From assembly GCA_951812925.1 (NCBI GenBank), contig OX638371.1:32152101-32216100 (forward strand): a stretch of 64,000 bases of DNA, written 5' to 3'. A program made the translations under genes and the position numbers. Within the stretch, counting starts at the first letter, position 1. Each line of letters opens with the position of its first letter. Shown piece after piece: positions 33,875-43,895 of the stretch. The notes beneath the pieces are model-generated. The model was given only the letters and a program-made list of their open reading frames with translations, was not told where the DNA came from and searched no databases. Source of the DNA: Calliopum simillimum (Eukaryota; Arthropoda; Insecta; Diptera; Lauxaniidae).

Positions 33875-34102
33875 TATTTGCTTGTGCATTTAAAAAAATT
33901 TGTTTACAAACTTCCCTATATAGAAAACGATTTGATAAATTCGGTATATAACTCTCAAAATGAATTCAATTGGTCTAGCTTCGCTTACATATCGCCTGTG
34001 GGCATTATAAACGAAATTCTTGATTTAGAAGCTGGTATCAATCCCACATCACTTTTACCGGAATTTTTCACAAAAAAAAGCCCTGGAACACACAGAGGCT
34101 AA
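33875..34102 (+). pseudogene. C-terminal part of LINE ORF2 beyond the nonsense codon
   Basis: In frame with ORF2 and immediately after its TAA, starting YLLVHLKKFVYKLPYIENDL and ending TKKSPGTHRG before TAA at 34,100. The homologous fragment at 62,985-63,135 has no stop at the equivalent of 33,872, showing that the stop is specific to this copy. Confidence 0.75.
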
Positions 34103-34470
34103 TATAAACTTAATGTAACGTCATTTTTAAGTGTATATATGTAAATAGTGAAAGTAGTATTTATAGTTTAATTTGTAGTTTGTAGTTATTTAGATGTAAG
34201 ATTATTTGATAACACATCAAAGATACTTCAAAAAGCCGTGTGCAAGCTTTTGATTTTTCCATCAGTAATAATATTGCTGTTAGCATTTTGCAAGACTCCA
34301 CTATAATAGAATATATTATATCAATTCTATGTATCCTTCCACCGTTACTATTTTTATTATGTACTATTGCTCAATAAATTTACTTACTTACTTACTAAAG
34401 GCATGGACATCCAACGAGTCCTCTTTTAAATTATTAACAATTCCTCAAGGTATTGGCGAGAAGGTTTATA

Positions 34471-34760
34471 CGAGGGGCACTATTTATGTTTCGGGAACTG
34501 GCCACACTAAAGTCAATAGCTAAAATCTGGCAACACCATTATAAAGTTTGACTTTTTTAGCATAAACGTACTCACAACGTTTTGACGTACAAGCACTATT
34601 TGTTTTGTTTACAGTGAGTTAAGAAAATCAATTTTTACATTGATAATTTAAGCGATTGATAAATTAAGGGGTTTTCAACGAGGACAAACATTTCGTACAA
34701 CTAAGTGTTCAGGCAAAATCGAATGTATTGGAGTGAAACTACTGTGCAAGGATTGCCTCT
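34471..34760 (+). mobile_element. Truncated mariner MITE end
   Basis: Begins after TA (34,469-70) with CGAGGGGCACTATTTATGTT followed by TCGGGAACTGGC and matches the left ~290 bp of the copies at 45,801 and 58,278. Homology stops near 34,760 and no right end is found before the next element. Confidence 0.7.
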
Positions 34761-35249
34761 TTCTCACAATATGTCACATGTCGTTTGCGTTTTGTCTAAT
34801 CTTTTAAAATTTCTCTTGCAAGTGCCTCTTCCTAATATTTTATTGATTTTATTTAATTAGCACTATTCATTTTTTAATTTTCACACATATGGACTGGTCC
34901 AGAAAAATTTTTTTACTTTGTTTTTCACCAATAAAAAAATAACCAATGATTTTTTTTTTTTATTTATTAGCCAACATAAATAATCCCTGAACTATTAAGA
35001 AATTTTTTTTTTTCTCTAAAACATTGTACTTTTTTCTAAAGGCTTTTTATTAAGACTAGTATCGCCGGTGGCCAAAATTTGGCCTTTTACTTTGAGATAG
35101 ATACACTTCTTCCGAGTACCGTTTGGTAAAAAACAAAGCCAGAACATTGAGTATTCATTAGTCGTAGCAACATTTTTTATATGCAGCAGGCTCAGTATAT
35201 CTTAAAACCGAATAACATAAAAATTGGTGTAGTGCTTGTGCCAAAAAAT

Positions 35250-37735
35250 ATCGGAAAACATTCAAAATATCGAAAAGATCTCAAAAGTATCGACAAACAT
35301 CGGTATGTATATCAGTAAAAGTCCAAAAGTATCGAGCAACATCCAAAATATCGGTAAAAGTCCAAAAGCATCGATAAACATCCAAAATATCGAGAAATAT
35401 CGAGAAACATCCAAAATATCGATAAAAGTCTTAAAGTATCGAGAAACATCCAAAATATCGGTAAAAATCCAAAAGTATCGAGAAACATCTAAAATATCGG
35501 TAAAAGTCCAAAAGTATCGGAAAACATCCAAAGTATTGGTAAAATTCCAAAAGCATCGAGAAACATCCAAAATATCAGTAAAAGTCCAAAAGTATCGAGA
35601 AACATCCCAAAGATCGATAAAAGTCCAAAAGTATAGAGAAACATCCAAAATATCGATAAAAGTCTAAAAGTATCGAGAAACATCCAAAATATTGGTAAAA
35701 GTCCAAAAGTATCGAGAAACATCCAAAATATCGATAAAAGTCCAAAAGCATCGAGAAACATCCAAAATAATGATAAAAGTCCAAAAGTATCGAGAAACAT
35801 CCAAAATATCGGTAAGAGTCCAGAAGTATCGAAAAACATCCAAAATATCGGTAAAAGTCCAAAAGTATCGAGAAACATGCAAAATATCGGAAAAAGTCCA
35901 AAAGTATCGAGAAACAACCAAAGTATCGATAAAAGTCCAAAAGTATCGAGAAACATCCAAAATATCGATAAAAGTTCAAAGGTATCGAAAAACATCCAAA
36001 ATATCGATAAAAGTGCAAGAGTATAGAGAAACATCCAAAACATCGATAAAAGTCTAAAAGTATCGAGAAACATCTAAAATATCAGTAAAAGTCCAAAAGT
36101 ATCGAGCAACATCCAAAATATCGGTAAAAGTCCAAAAGCATCGATAAACATCCAAAATATCGAGAAATATCGAGAAACATCCAAAATATCGATAAAAGTC
36201 TTAAAGTATCGAGAAACATCCAAAATATCGGTAAAAATCCAAAAGTATCGAGAAACATCTAAAATATCGGTAAAAGTCCAAAAGTATCGGAAAACATCCA
36301 AAGTATTGGTAAAATTCCAAAAGCATCGAGAAACATCCAAAATATCAGTAAAAGTCCAAAAGTATCGAGAAACATCCCAAAGATCGATAAAAGTCCAAAA
36401 GTATAGAGAAACATCCAAAATATCGATAAAAGTCTAAAAGTATCGAGAAACATCCAAAATATTGGTAAAAGTCCAAAAGTATCGAGAAACATCCAAAATA
36501 TCGATAAAAGTCCAAAAGCATCGAGAAACATCCAAAATAATGATAAAAGTCCAAAAGTATCGAGAAACATCCAAAATATTGGTAAGAGTCCAGAAGTATC
36601 GAAAAACATCCAAAATATCGGTAAAAGTCCAAAAGTATCGAGAAACATCCAAAATATCGGAAAAAGTCCAAAAGTATCGAAAAACATCCAAAATATCGGT
36701 AAAAGTATCGAGAAACATCTAACATATCGGAAAAAGTCCAAAAGTATCGAAAAACATCTAAAATATCGGTAAAAGTCCAAAAGTATCGAGAAACATCCAA
36801 AGTATCGATAAAAGTCCCAAACTATCGAAAAATATCCAAAATATCGGTAAAAATACAAAAGTATCGAAAATCATCCAAAATATCGCGAAGTATCGAAAAA
36901 CATCCAAAATATCGGTTAAAGTCCAAAAGCATCGAGAAACATCCAAAATATGGGTAAAAGTCCAAAAGTATCGAAAAACATCCAAAATATCGATAAAAGT
37001 CCAAAAGTATCGAGAAACATCTAAAATATCGGTAAAAATCCAAGAGCATCGAGAAGCATCCAAAATATCGAGAAGTATCCAGAAACATCCAAAACATCGG
37101 TAAAAGTCCAAAAGTATCGAAAAACGTCCAAAATATCGGTAAAAGTCCAAAAGCATCGAGAAACATCCAAAATATCAGTAAAAGTTTAGAAGTATCGAGA
37201 AACATCCAAAATATCGATAAAAGTCTAGAAGTATTGAGAAACATCCAAAATATCGGTAAAAGTTCAGAAGTATCGAGAAACATCCAAAACATCGATAAAA
37301 GTCTAGAAATATCGAGAAACATTCAAAATATCGGTAATAGTCAAAAAATATCGAGAAACATCCAAAATATCGGTAAAAGTCCAAAAGTATCGAGAAACAT
37401 CCAAAATATCGGAAAAAGTACAAAAGTATCGAGAAACATCCAAAATATCGGTAAAAGTCCAAAAGTATCGAGAAACATCCAACATATCGGTAAAAGTCCA
37501 AAAGTATCGAAAAACATCCAAAATATCGGTAAAAGTCCAAAAGCATCGAGAAACATCCAAAATATCGGTAAAAGTCCAAAAGTATCGAGAAACATCCAAA
37601 ATATCGATAAAAGTCCCAAAGTATCGAAAAATATCCAAAATATCGGTAAAAGTCCAGAAGTATCGAGAAACATCCAAAATATCGATAAAAGTCTAGAAGT
37701 ATCGAGAAACATCCAAAATATCAGAACGTCGACAG
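35250..37735 (+). repeat. 39-bp minisatellite array, about 63 units
   Basis: Consensus parts are AAAAGTCCAAAAGTATCG, AGAAACATCC and AAAATATCGGT, in that order, 39 bp per unit. Because 39 is 13 codons and the unit lacks stops in most frames, long artefactual open frames run on both strands. Units 35,311-35,910 and 36,081-36,680 are about 99.7% identical to each other (two or three differences) at an offset of 770 bp, which is not a multiple of 39 because one truncated unit is included. About fourteen units contain TATCGATA, the DREF core site. Ends merge into non-repeated sequence at about 35,250 and 37,735. Confidence 0.9.
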
Positions 37736-37979
37736 AGCGCAACGAAACAGGTTTCGTGCAAGCAAGGGAAAAACAACAACGAAATTTCTCTCACTCCACT
37801 GTGTCATTCACTTTCTTAACAACACAGCATAACATTGTGCATGCTGTTTTTGTTGTAATTATATGGGAAACTTTGATCCTGTTTTTAAATACCTTAATGG
37901 CAACTTATGAGGATAATTTTTGGATTCGAGGATTCTACACCACAATACCTTTCATATAAAAAAAAAAATATCGAAAATC

Positions 37980-38737
37980 GGTTAAATGGTTAGCTCGCAA
38001 AAGGGAGGCAAAAAAAACTGTTCACGTATTAATACATAGATTTGTTCAGTAAGTAAGTCCATGCTTTGAGCAGTTAAGTGGATTCGCCCTTTTAGGAACA
38101 AAATGTTCATTTTTGCTCTTGGCACCATTCTATGGTGGCTTAAGAATAACGAGAGGTGGCCAGAGTATAACAGTATCTTCGTATTCACGAATAAATGGCA
38201 AAGAATCTTTTTCAAGACACTCGTCAATAAAAATTTTCGAATTCCTGGTGGAACATTCGTGTTTCGGTAGCTATTTGAAATCTGACTTAACATGTGTTTC
38301 ATCGCCCATTTCGCTACAGTAAAATTTAGTCAGGAAACCTTTATATAAATTTCGGACTTGCTTTTAAGCCTCCAGCTGCTTTTCATCGGTATGATCTGGT
38401 ACTTTTTAAAATCTGTAGGTCTTCAGCTTAACTGTCTTTTTTAGTCTTTGTATAGTAGATTTCGAGGTGCCTGGACTTACAGCAATATCTCGAATTAAAC
38501 TGTCGGAATTCCGCTCAAAGAGTTGCTTCGCTTTTTTGACCAACTGTCTAAACTAGGCTTCCTATTTGAGATAATTTTCCAAACGATCAGTAGACCCTTT
38601 CTATGATTCAAAATAATCCATTGGACAGTGCTTTTTGATGTAACCGTTTTTTGAGCTATAACTAAAAATTTTTAATCCAGAATTTTGAAGAAAGTGGACA
38701 AAATCAGTTTTCGAACTTTTTATTGATTGCTAGACAT
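37980..38737 (-). pseudogene. Tc1-family transposase pseudogene
   Basis: The minus strand begins MSSNQ then a stop at 38,737; an N-terminal helix-turn-helix-like region follows in mixed frames. The catalytic part is recognisable as MGDETHVKSDF, KIFIDECLEKDSLPFIREYE, DTVILWPPL and NEHFVPKRANPLNCSKHG. In this family the expected block is F-W-P-D-L-A-S-C-H-Y; here the Asp position reads Pro, and stops and frameshifts surround it, so it cannot be active. Confidence 0.7.
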
Positions 38738-38923
38738 CTTTTTTGTCATCAGGTGAATCGTAATCTTAAGAAACAAAAGTATAAAATTTTTCTGGACCAG
38801 TCCTTATTTAACGTTTGCACAATTTTTGTTTAAAAAACTTTAAATTTTTTGGCAACTGAACCTTTCATTTTTAAGAGCGAGTAGAGTAAGTAGCAAATTT
38901 TCGAAGGATAAGTCTTCAAATCA

Positions 38924-39165
38924 TATCGTCGGGTTAAAACTTCAACTAGACATTTACATATATTGATGTTTTGAGTTAAGTGTACAGAAACATGAAGGAA
39001 AAACGGCTCTGTACCCTAGTTTAGTCGGTTTTTTGAAATGCTGTCCCCATCCAAGTAGAAAACTGCGAATCCCATACAAAAAACGAATTTCAAAAAACTT
39101 AAAACGCTTTTTTCTCGAAACATGATAAATGTAGATGTCTAGTTATAGTTCTAACCCGACGATAT
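38924..39165. mobile_element. Small foldback/MITE with ATATCGTCGGGTT ends
   Basis: ATATCGTCGGGTTAAAACTT at left and AACCCGACGATAT at right are complementary, and the pairing continues inward through CTAGACAT...ATGTCTAG. The interior of about 160 bp is non-coding. No clear target duplication. Confidence 0.5.
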
Positions 39166-40220
39166 AATATGTAAATAGAGGTTAACGCCCTCATCCACTC
39201 AATTCGGTAGCTAAAGATTATTTTCTTTTCACGAATGTTACTTCTTTTAAATTTGCTCATCAGATCTCCTCAACAAGTTGAGCTCTTCGTTACACAACAA
39301 AAGTTTAAATTAAAATAAAAAACACGCAAGTTTCAATAGATGGCAAGCCCAGAAAAACGTCAGCATCGATTCTTTACTTGCGCACAATTAGGCAAAACGC
39401 GTAACAAATTTTAATGACACCCAATTCTAGAATGAAATAAATTGACATGTGTATTCCATAGATAAATTGAAAAAATGAGATACCAACTGGCTGATGCTTT
39501 CGTAAGCAAATCTATGGATTTTCAACAAAACAAAACAGAAAACATGGAAACAAAAGCAGAAAATCTCAAAATCAAAAGACAACAAATATCTTCTGTACAT
39601 TCCAACAGGTTTGTTTGCATGATGAATGATTGATGCACAGACGTAGTCAGTAGACGGCGCACAGGCTTTTAAATACATAACACTGGTGCTCACACAGAAG
39701 CTCGATTTCCTCCGGCCATCAAAGGAATTCGCACATTAAACTGTCAGATAACGATTGGTGGAGTTATTTAAGATAAATACATTGTATGTATGTATTGTGT
39801 TAACTATAGCGATACAGGGTGAAAGTATTTACATTATGGATGGGAAGTATCGCCCCTCTGGCTGAGCTCGGAATTTTCGGGATTTTAAAACGAAGTCAAC
39901 GGTGTGGTTATAAGCAGGGTGACCAAATATAAAAAATGACAAATTCTTGATTAATTGCCTAAAAAAACGACAAAAATAGAAGGCGACAGGGTTTTTGAAA
40001 TGTCAATGCGGAACATTATAAATAAAGTACCAAGAAACAATACAAATTCTTTTTCTAGAATGGTCAGTTACGTCGCTCTGGAAATACCCATATCTTAAAA
40101 TAAATATCAAAAAATTATTGTAAAGAAAACAACGAAAAAACATTTTTAAATTTGAAATACATATTACTAAATACTTTTACTTAAGATGCCGTCTCTATCT
40201 TTATACCTAAAAAATAAAAA
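39166..40220. other. Spacer, nothing recognised
   Basis: No coding or repeat signal seen. Confidence 0.35.
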
Positions 40221-40224
40221 TATT

Positions 40225-41060
40225 TAGTGAATGCCAAATAGCGTTTGAAGTTAATGCGCTATCCCTCGTGACTATTTCAAAGTGGCTCCGAAGATTCCAG
40301 ACAGGAAATTTTTCTGTGGAGGACGAACCTCGAGTAGGCCGCCCCAAATCTTTGACTGATTATGCAATTGTAGCGCTGGTGAAGTCTAAAATTGACGAAG
40401 ATCCAAGATTGATTGATCATTGCTGAGGAACTGGTCTTGAATGCCATGGCTGTATTGCGAATATTAAAAAATGATTTTGGATACACGAAGAAATCTACAC
40501 GATGGGTTCCTAGAATTTTAAGTGATGCTCAAAAAGAGGCACATGTGCGTTTTCTTAAAAAAAATGTTCTTGAAAAATTAAAAAACTGAGAGTCTAACAC
40601 TTTCAAGAAAAATTGTAACAGGTGATGATGCATGGTATTACAAGTACGACCCTGAAACCAAACAACAATCCATGGTATGGAGCCCAGAAGGTACAAATCC
40701 ACCTGTTAAAGCAAAGCAACAAAAGTTAGCAACAAAAGTGATAATGTCAGTTTACTTCAGATGGTTACTGCTAAGTGGTGTATTGAAACTTGCTTACCAA
40801 AAGTTTTCCAAAATTTATTCGGAAAACGCCAAAAAAAGGAGCTACGCCGCTACTTTCTACATCACGATAATGCGCCAGCGCACACTGTTGAAAAATCGAC
40901 CGATTTTATTGCGTTTTCAGGCATCGGAGAAATGCGTCCAGCACCTTATTCCCCAGATCTTGCGTCTTGTGACTTCTGACAGCAATGAGGAGATAATAAA
41001 TTCGGTTAAAGTTATAAATTTAAAAAATCTTTTATCTAGTTTTTTTCAATTCTACTAAGC
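40225..41060 (+). pseudogene. mariner transposase pseudogene
   Basis: Plus strand, in several frames: SLVTISKWLRRFQTGNFSVE with DEPRVGRPKSLTD (helix-turn-helix part, about 40,260-40,350), VTGDDAWYYKYDPETKQQSM (about 40,615-40,675; first catalytic Asp region), then HHDNAPAHTVEKSTDF (second Asp, about 40,860) and RPAPYSPDLASCDF (third Asp) at 40,979. The order and the spacing of the last two acidic residues (about 34) agree with mariner D,D34D. At least two frameshifts break it. Confidence 0.8.
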
Positions 41061-41790
41061 GAACTTTGGTTAGGCCCCTCGTAACCCTTTTAAAGATCAC
41101 TATGGACCCTTGCGGTCTATGTGTGGCAAAATTGCCGCCACCCTAACCTAACCCTTTTAAAGATCTAGCAATTTTAGCACTGCATGTGTTATCGTTGTTG
41201 TTGCTGATATCAGCTCAGCAATCAGCTGATAATCAGCATAAAATACATATCAGCATCAGCAAAAAATTTCTGATAAAATCAGCAAAATGCATCAAAGTTT
41301 TTATTTATTAAATATTCTTTACTGGTCATTGACTTATATTACACAGGTCTGCAAATATACAATTTGTCTTCCATTCTCTAACCTTGTTGCCGATTATGGG
41401 AGTTTTTGACCTCCTATTTACGAATCTGAACTTGGTTTTTTCTATCAAGATAGGACTATTAGCAACCTTTCTTCAAATAACGGAAGGCACTGTACATATA
41501 TAGTGCACTTCCAGGATAATGTGTACTTTGCTTATTCAAATGCATCTAATAGCCATGCACTTCTTCATAAAACTTTATCTTGTTTACTTTTCCAACAGGA
41601 TCCTTACTTTCAGAGTTACCATCCGTTTAAGTACAGCCATCTCAGCCTCCATACAAATATATGTATTTAGTTTAGTCCTTCGTATGGAGTTGAAAAACCT
41701 TAATTTTGAACATGGACAATAAGTTTGCTTTTACTATACGTATATAAATGCATAGATACTATGTTAATAAATTAAAATTTTTATGCACAT
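41061..41790. other. Spacer with a short direct repeat
   Basis: AACCCTTTTAAAGATC occurs twice (about 41,083 and 41,150), bracketing a 60-bp segment. Otherwise nothing recognised. Confidence 0.35.
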
Positions 41791-41888
41791 TTGTATATTA
41801 GGGATTTCAGTCCCGGGATCCCGGGACCCCGGGATTTGAACCTTTTTGCAGTCCCGAAAATCCCGGGATTTCTTTTGTAAGTTTTTTT

Positions 41889-42680
41889 ATACCCTACACC
41901 CAGGGTATATTCACTTTGTCTTTCCGTTTGTATCGCAGAGAAGGAGGCATGGCAGGTATGGAAAAGTATATATATACTTGATCAGCGTCACCTCCTGAGT
42001 CGATAAAGTCATGTCCGTCTGTCTGGCTGGCTGGGTGGCTGGCTGGCTGGGTGGCTGGCTGGCTGGCTGGGTGTGTGTGGAAATACATTTTTTGGGAAAA
42101 CTGAGCAACATAATTCAATGAAAATTGGTATTCTGCCTTCGTCGTAAAAGTTAGCACGGGGGATTGAAAATGAGCGAAATCGGTCGGACACGCCTACCGC
42201 CCATACAACAAATATATTCAAAATGCAATAATAAGAGCATTATTTGCAATAACAGAAGCAAAATACACATAAATACTAAGAAAAGTAATTATAAGCTCTG
42301 AGTAAAAACTAGGCGAATTCGGATTAGAGGGCGTGGCACCTCCCATATAAGCAAAAGTTTCAAAATTATATAATGAAAGTGTTTGTTTAGATAATCCAAC
42401 CAAATTTCACTCAAACACGAAGAACATTAATTGTAAACTCTGAGCAAAAAGTACGCGAAGTAGGATTAGAGGGCGTGGTACCTCCCATATATGCGAAAGT
42501 TTTAAAATGCTATACTGAAAGATTTTTTTAAAAACCTAACCGAATTTTACTCAAACACTCAGAACACTTCCCATATAAGCAATTTCTTTTTATACTCTCC
42601 ATATAATATGTATAGGTACTTAAAATGCAGTGTAGGGTATTTAGTTTTTGGCCTGGCCAAAGATACCACCCTTACTAGTT
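41889..42680 (+). mobile_element. mini-me type element (copy 2), nested in hAT
   Basis: Same order as 17,001-17,820: hairpin ATACCCTACACCCAGGGTAT, (TA)n, core TTGATCAGCGTCACCTCCTG, GTCTGTC and GGCT/GGGT microsatellite, then tandem units with GGCGTGGCACCTCCCATAT and the end TAGGGTATTTAGTTTTTGGC. The third tandem unit is partly degraded. Confidence 0.75.
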
Positions 42681-42689
42681 GTTTTTAAT

Positions 42690-43465
42690 AACAGAAAAAA
42701 GTAAAGATAAAACGTATTCTCTCTAGATTTAAAACTGCAACTTCTTACGAAATTGAGGACAATAGCCATACAGTTAAAGTAAACGCAACAAAAAACTTGC
42801 AAGAAAAATTAAATCTAGTTTTTAATAACACTTCAAAAAATTTGTTTTCTAGAAAGTCTTATATTGTAATTTATCCGACGTTTTAATGAAGGAAATTGAT
42901 ATATTTTGTAATAGTGGGGATAGGGGTTATTTCCTCCAGAGAACTTTCGATTATCTTTCTTCAATTCAACCAACAAGTGTTGAATCAGAAAGATGCTTTT
43001 CGTGTGCAGGTTGTATATCTGTGGACTTTTGACAAAACAACCTAACTCGAAATTGGCAACTTTTCAGGAGAGCCTGAAAACTGATTAACTACTTTTCAAT
43101 AATGTGGCTCAATTTCGTTGATGCAGCGCTGAATCTCCTATTTCCATAAGTTTTTACTATTCTTAAAGCGTCAGCTGTCAAAATATTTTTTGGTTCATAA
43201 CACTTCACCGCACGAATGGCGCTAAGTTCAAATCTTGCGTGAACTATGGGACACCTCTATATCTCTGAAACAAGAAATTATAGAGACATGTCGATTATAC
43301 CAATAGAAGCGTATTTAAATTAAATAAAGGACTTAAATCCTGGAGAATTGTCTTATCTCGACTTAGGTTGTTTTGTCAAAAGTCCATAGATATGTAATAA
43401 ATTTAGATCTAAATTGGATGATAAAACAATAAATGCTTTAATTTTTCTAATAATAAAACTGATTA
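42690..43465 (+). pseudogene. hAT transposase C-terminus, split by a MITE
   Basis: Before the MITE the frame reads YLSSIQPTSVESERCFSCAG (ending near 43,010), the conserved hAT dimerisation block (P-x-S-x-x-S-E-R-x-F-S-x-A-G). Directly after the MITE it reads RSKLDDKTINALIFL (43,407-43,451), the block that normally follows. The N-terminal and catalytic regions are missing. Confidence 0.75.
43016..43392. mobile_element. 377-bp MITE with TGTA target duplication
   Basis: Inverted ends TATCTGTGGACTTTTGACAA and complement at 43,373-43,392, extending to about 36 bp through AACCTAA. TGTA flanks both sides (43,012-15 and 43,393-96). It interrupts a hAT transposase whose two halves match continuous family sequence, which confirms the boundaries. 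A partial copy of its left end occurs at about 63,203-63,270. Confidence 0.8.
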
Positions 43466-43895
43466 AAAGAAAAGTTAATTCTTTCAAGTCCAATACTTGC
43501 TAAAACTTTGATCTCACTACTTTATATAATTAAATATGTCTGATATTTTATCTATGTATTTAACCAAGCATATAATGCTGCAATGTACCTTTATGTTTAT
43601 TTTTGAAGTAAATAAGTATTTATGAATTTTTGTTTTTTAAAAAAGGCGTGAATTGCTTAATAAAATTACCTGTTTTAAGAAATTGTTCTTTAATTTTTTT
43701 GACACTTTTTAAATAAAATATCTTTGTAGGGGTGTAGTAGGGGTATATAAGACAAAATATTAGGAATTTTTAACTCTACTTTATTTAGAAAGAAAAAAAT
43801 TTCATACAAATCCCGAAAAATCCCGGGATCAAAATTTCTGATCCCGAAATCCCGGGATCGCAAAAAGTCCAAAAATTGGAATCCCTAATGTATAT

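Larger units (their letters stand above)
29700..34398 (+). mobile_element. Nearly intact jockey-like non-LTR retrotransposon
   Basis: Two overlapping ORFs (29,779-31,191 and 31,181 onward), a 3' UTR, and a simple-repeat tail (AATAAATTTACTTACTTACT, about 34,374-34,395) in place of LTRs define a LINE. ORF1 with zinc knuckles plus APE endonuclease and RT in ORF2 without RNase H is the jockey-clade plan. The 5' end and target duplication are not resolved. A diverged 3' fragment of the same family is at 62,985-63,135. Confidence 0.85.
34890..38804 (-). mobile_element. Tc1-like transposon carrying a 2.5-kb minisatellite
   Basis: Inverted ends GGACTGGTCCAGAAAAATTT (34,891) and the complement (38,784-38,803) are each followed by TA outside (34,888-89; 38,805-06), so the 3.9-kb unit inserted as one transposon. 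Its right quarter (38,737-37,980, minus strand) is a dead Tc1-family transposase. The space between the transposase 3' end and the left terminus is mostly a 39-bp tandem array. The left and right ends differ only at the first base and in a few later positions. Confidence 0.8.
41799..43887 (+). mobile_element. hAT transposon with two nested insertions
   Basis: Ends TAGGGATT / AATCCCTA are flanked by TTGTATAT (41,791-98) and ATGTATAT (43,888-95), 7 of 8 matching, as expected for a hAT 8-bp duplication. Both subterminal regions are packed with the palindromic word CCCGGGA. Inside are the C-terminal part of a hAT transposase, a mini-me element (41,889-42,680) and a MITE that splits the transposase (43,016-43,392). 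Confidence 0.8.

Noticed and set aside
35250..37735. Regular direct repeats that superficially resemble a CRISPR array.
   Set aside because: The repeats are contiguous with no unique spacers, no cas genes, and the context is a fly genome.
35236..37959. Long open frames on both strands across the 39-bp array (up to 241 codons), resembling repetitive proteins.
   Set aside because: 39 is a multiple of 3 and the unit has no stop in most frames, so openness is automatic; frames exist on both strands simultaneously and have no start context or flanking gene structure.
38113..38322. Plus-strand 69-codon frame in the Tc1-like element.
   Set aside because: It is the antisense shadow of the decayed transposase.
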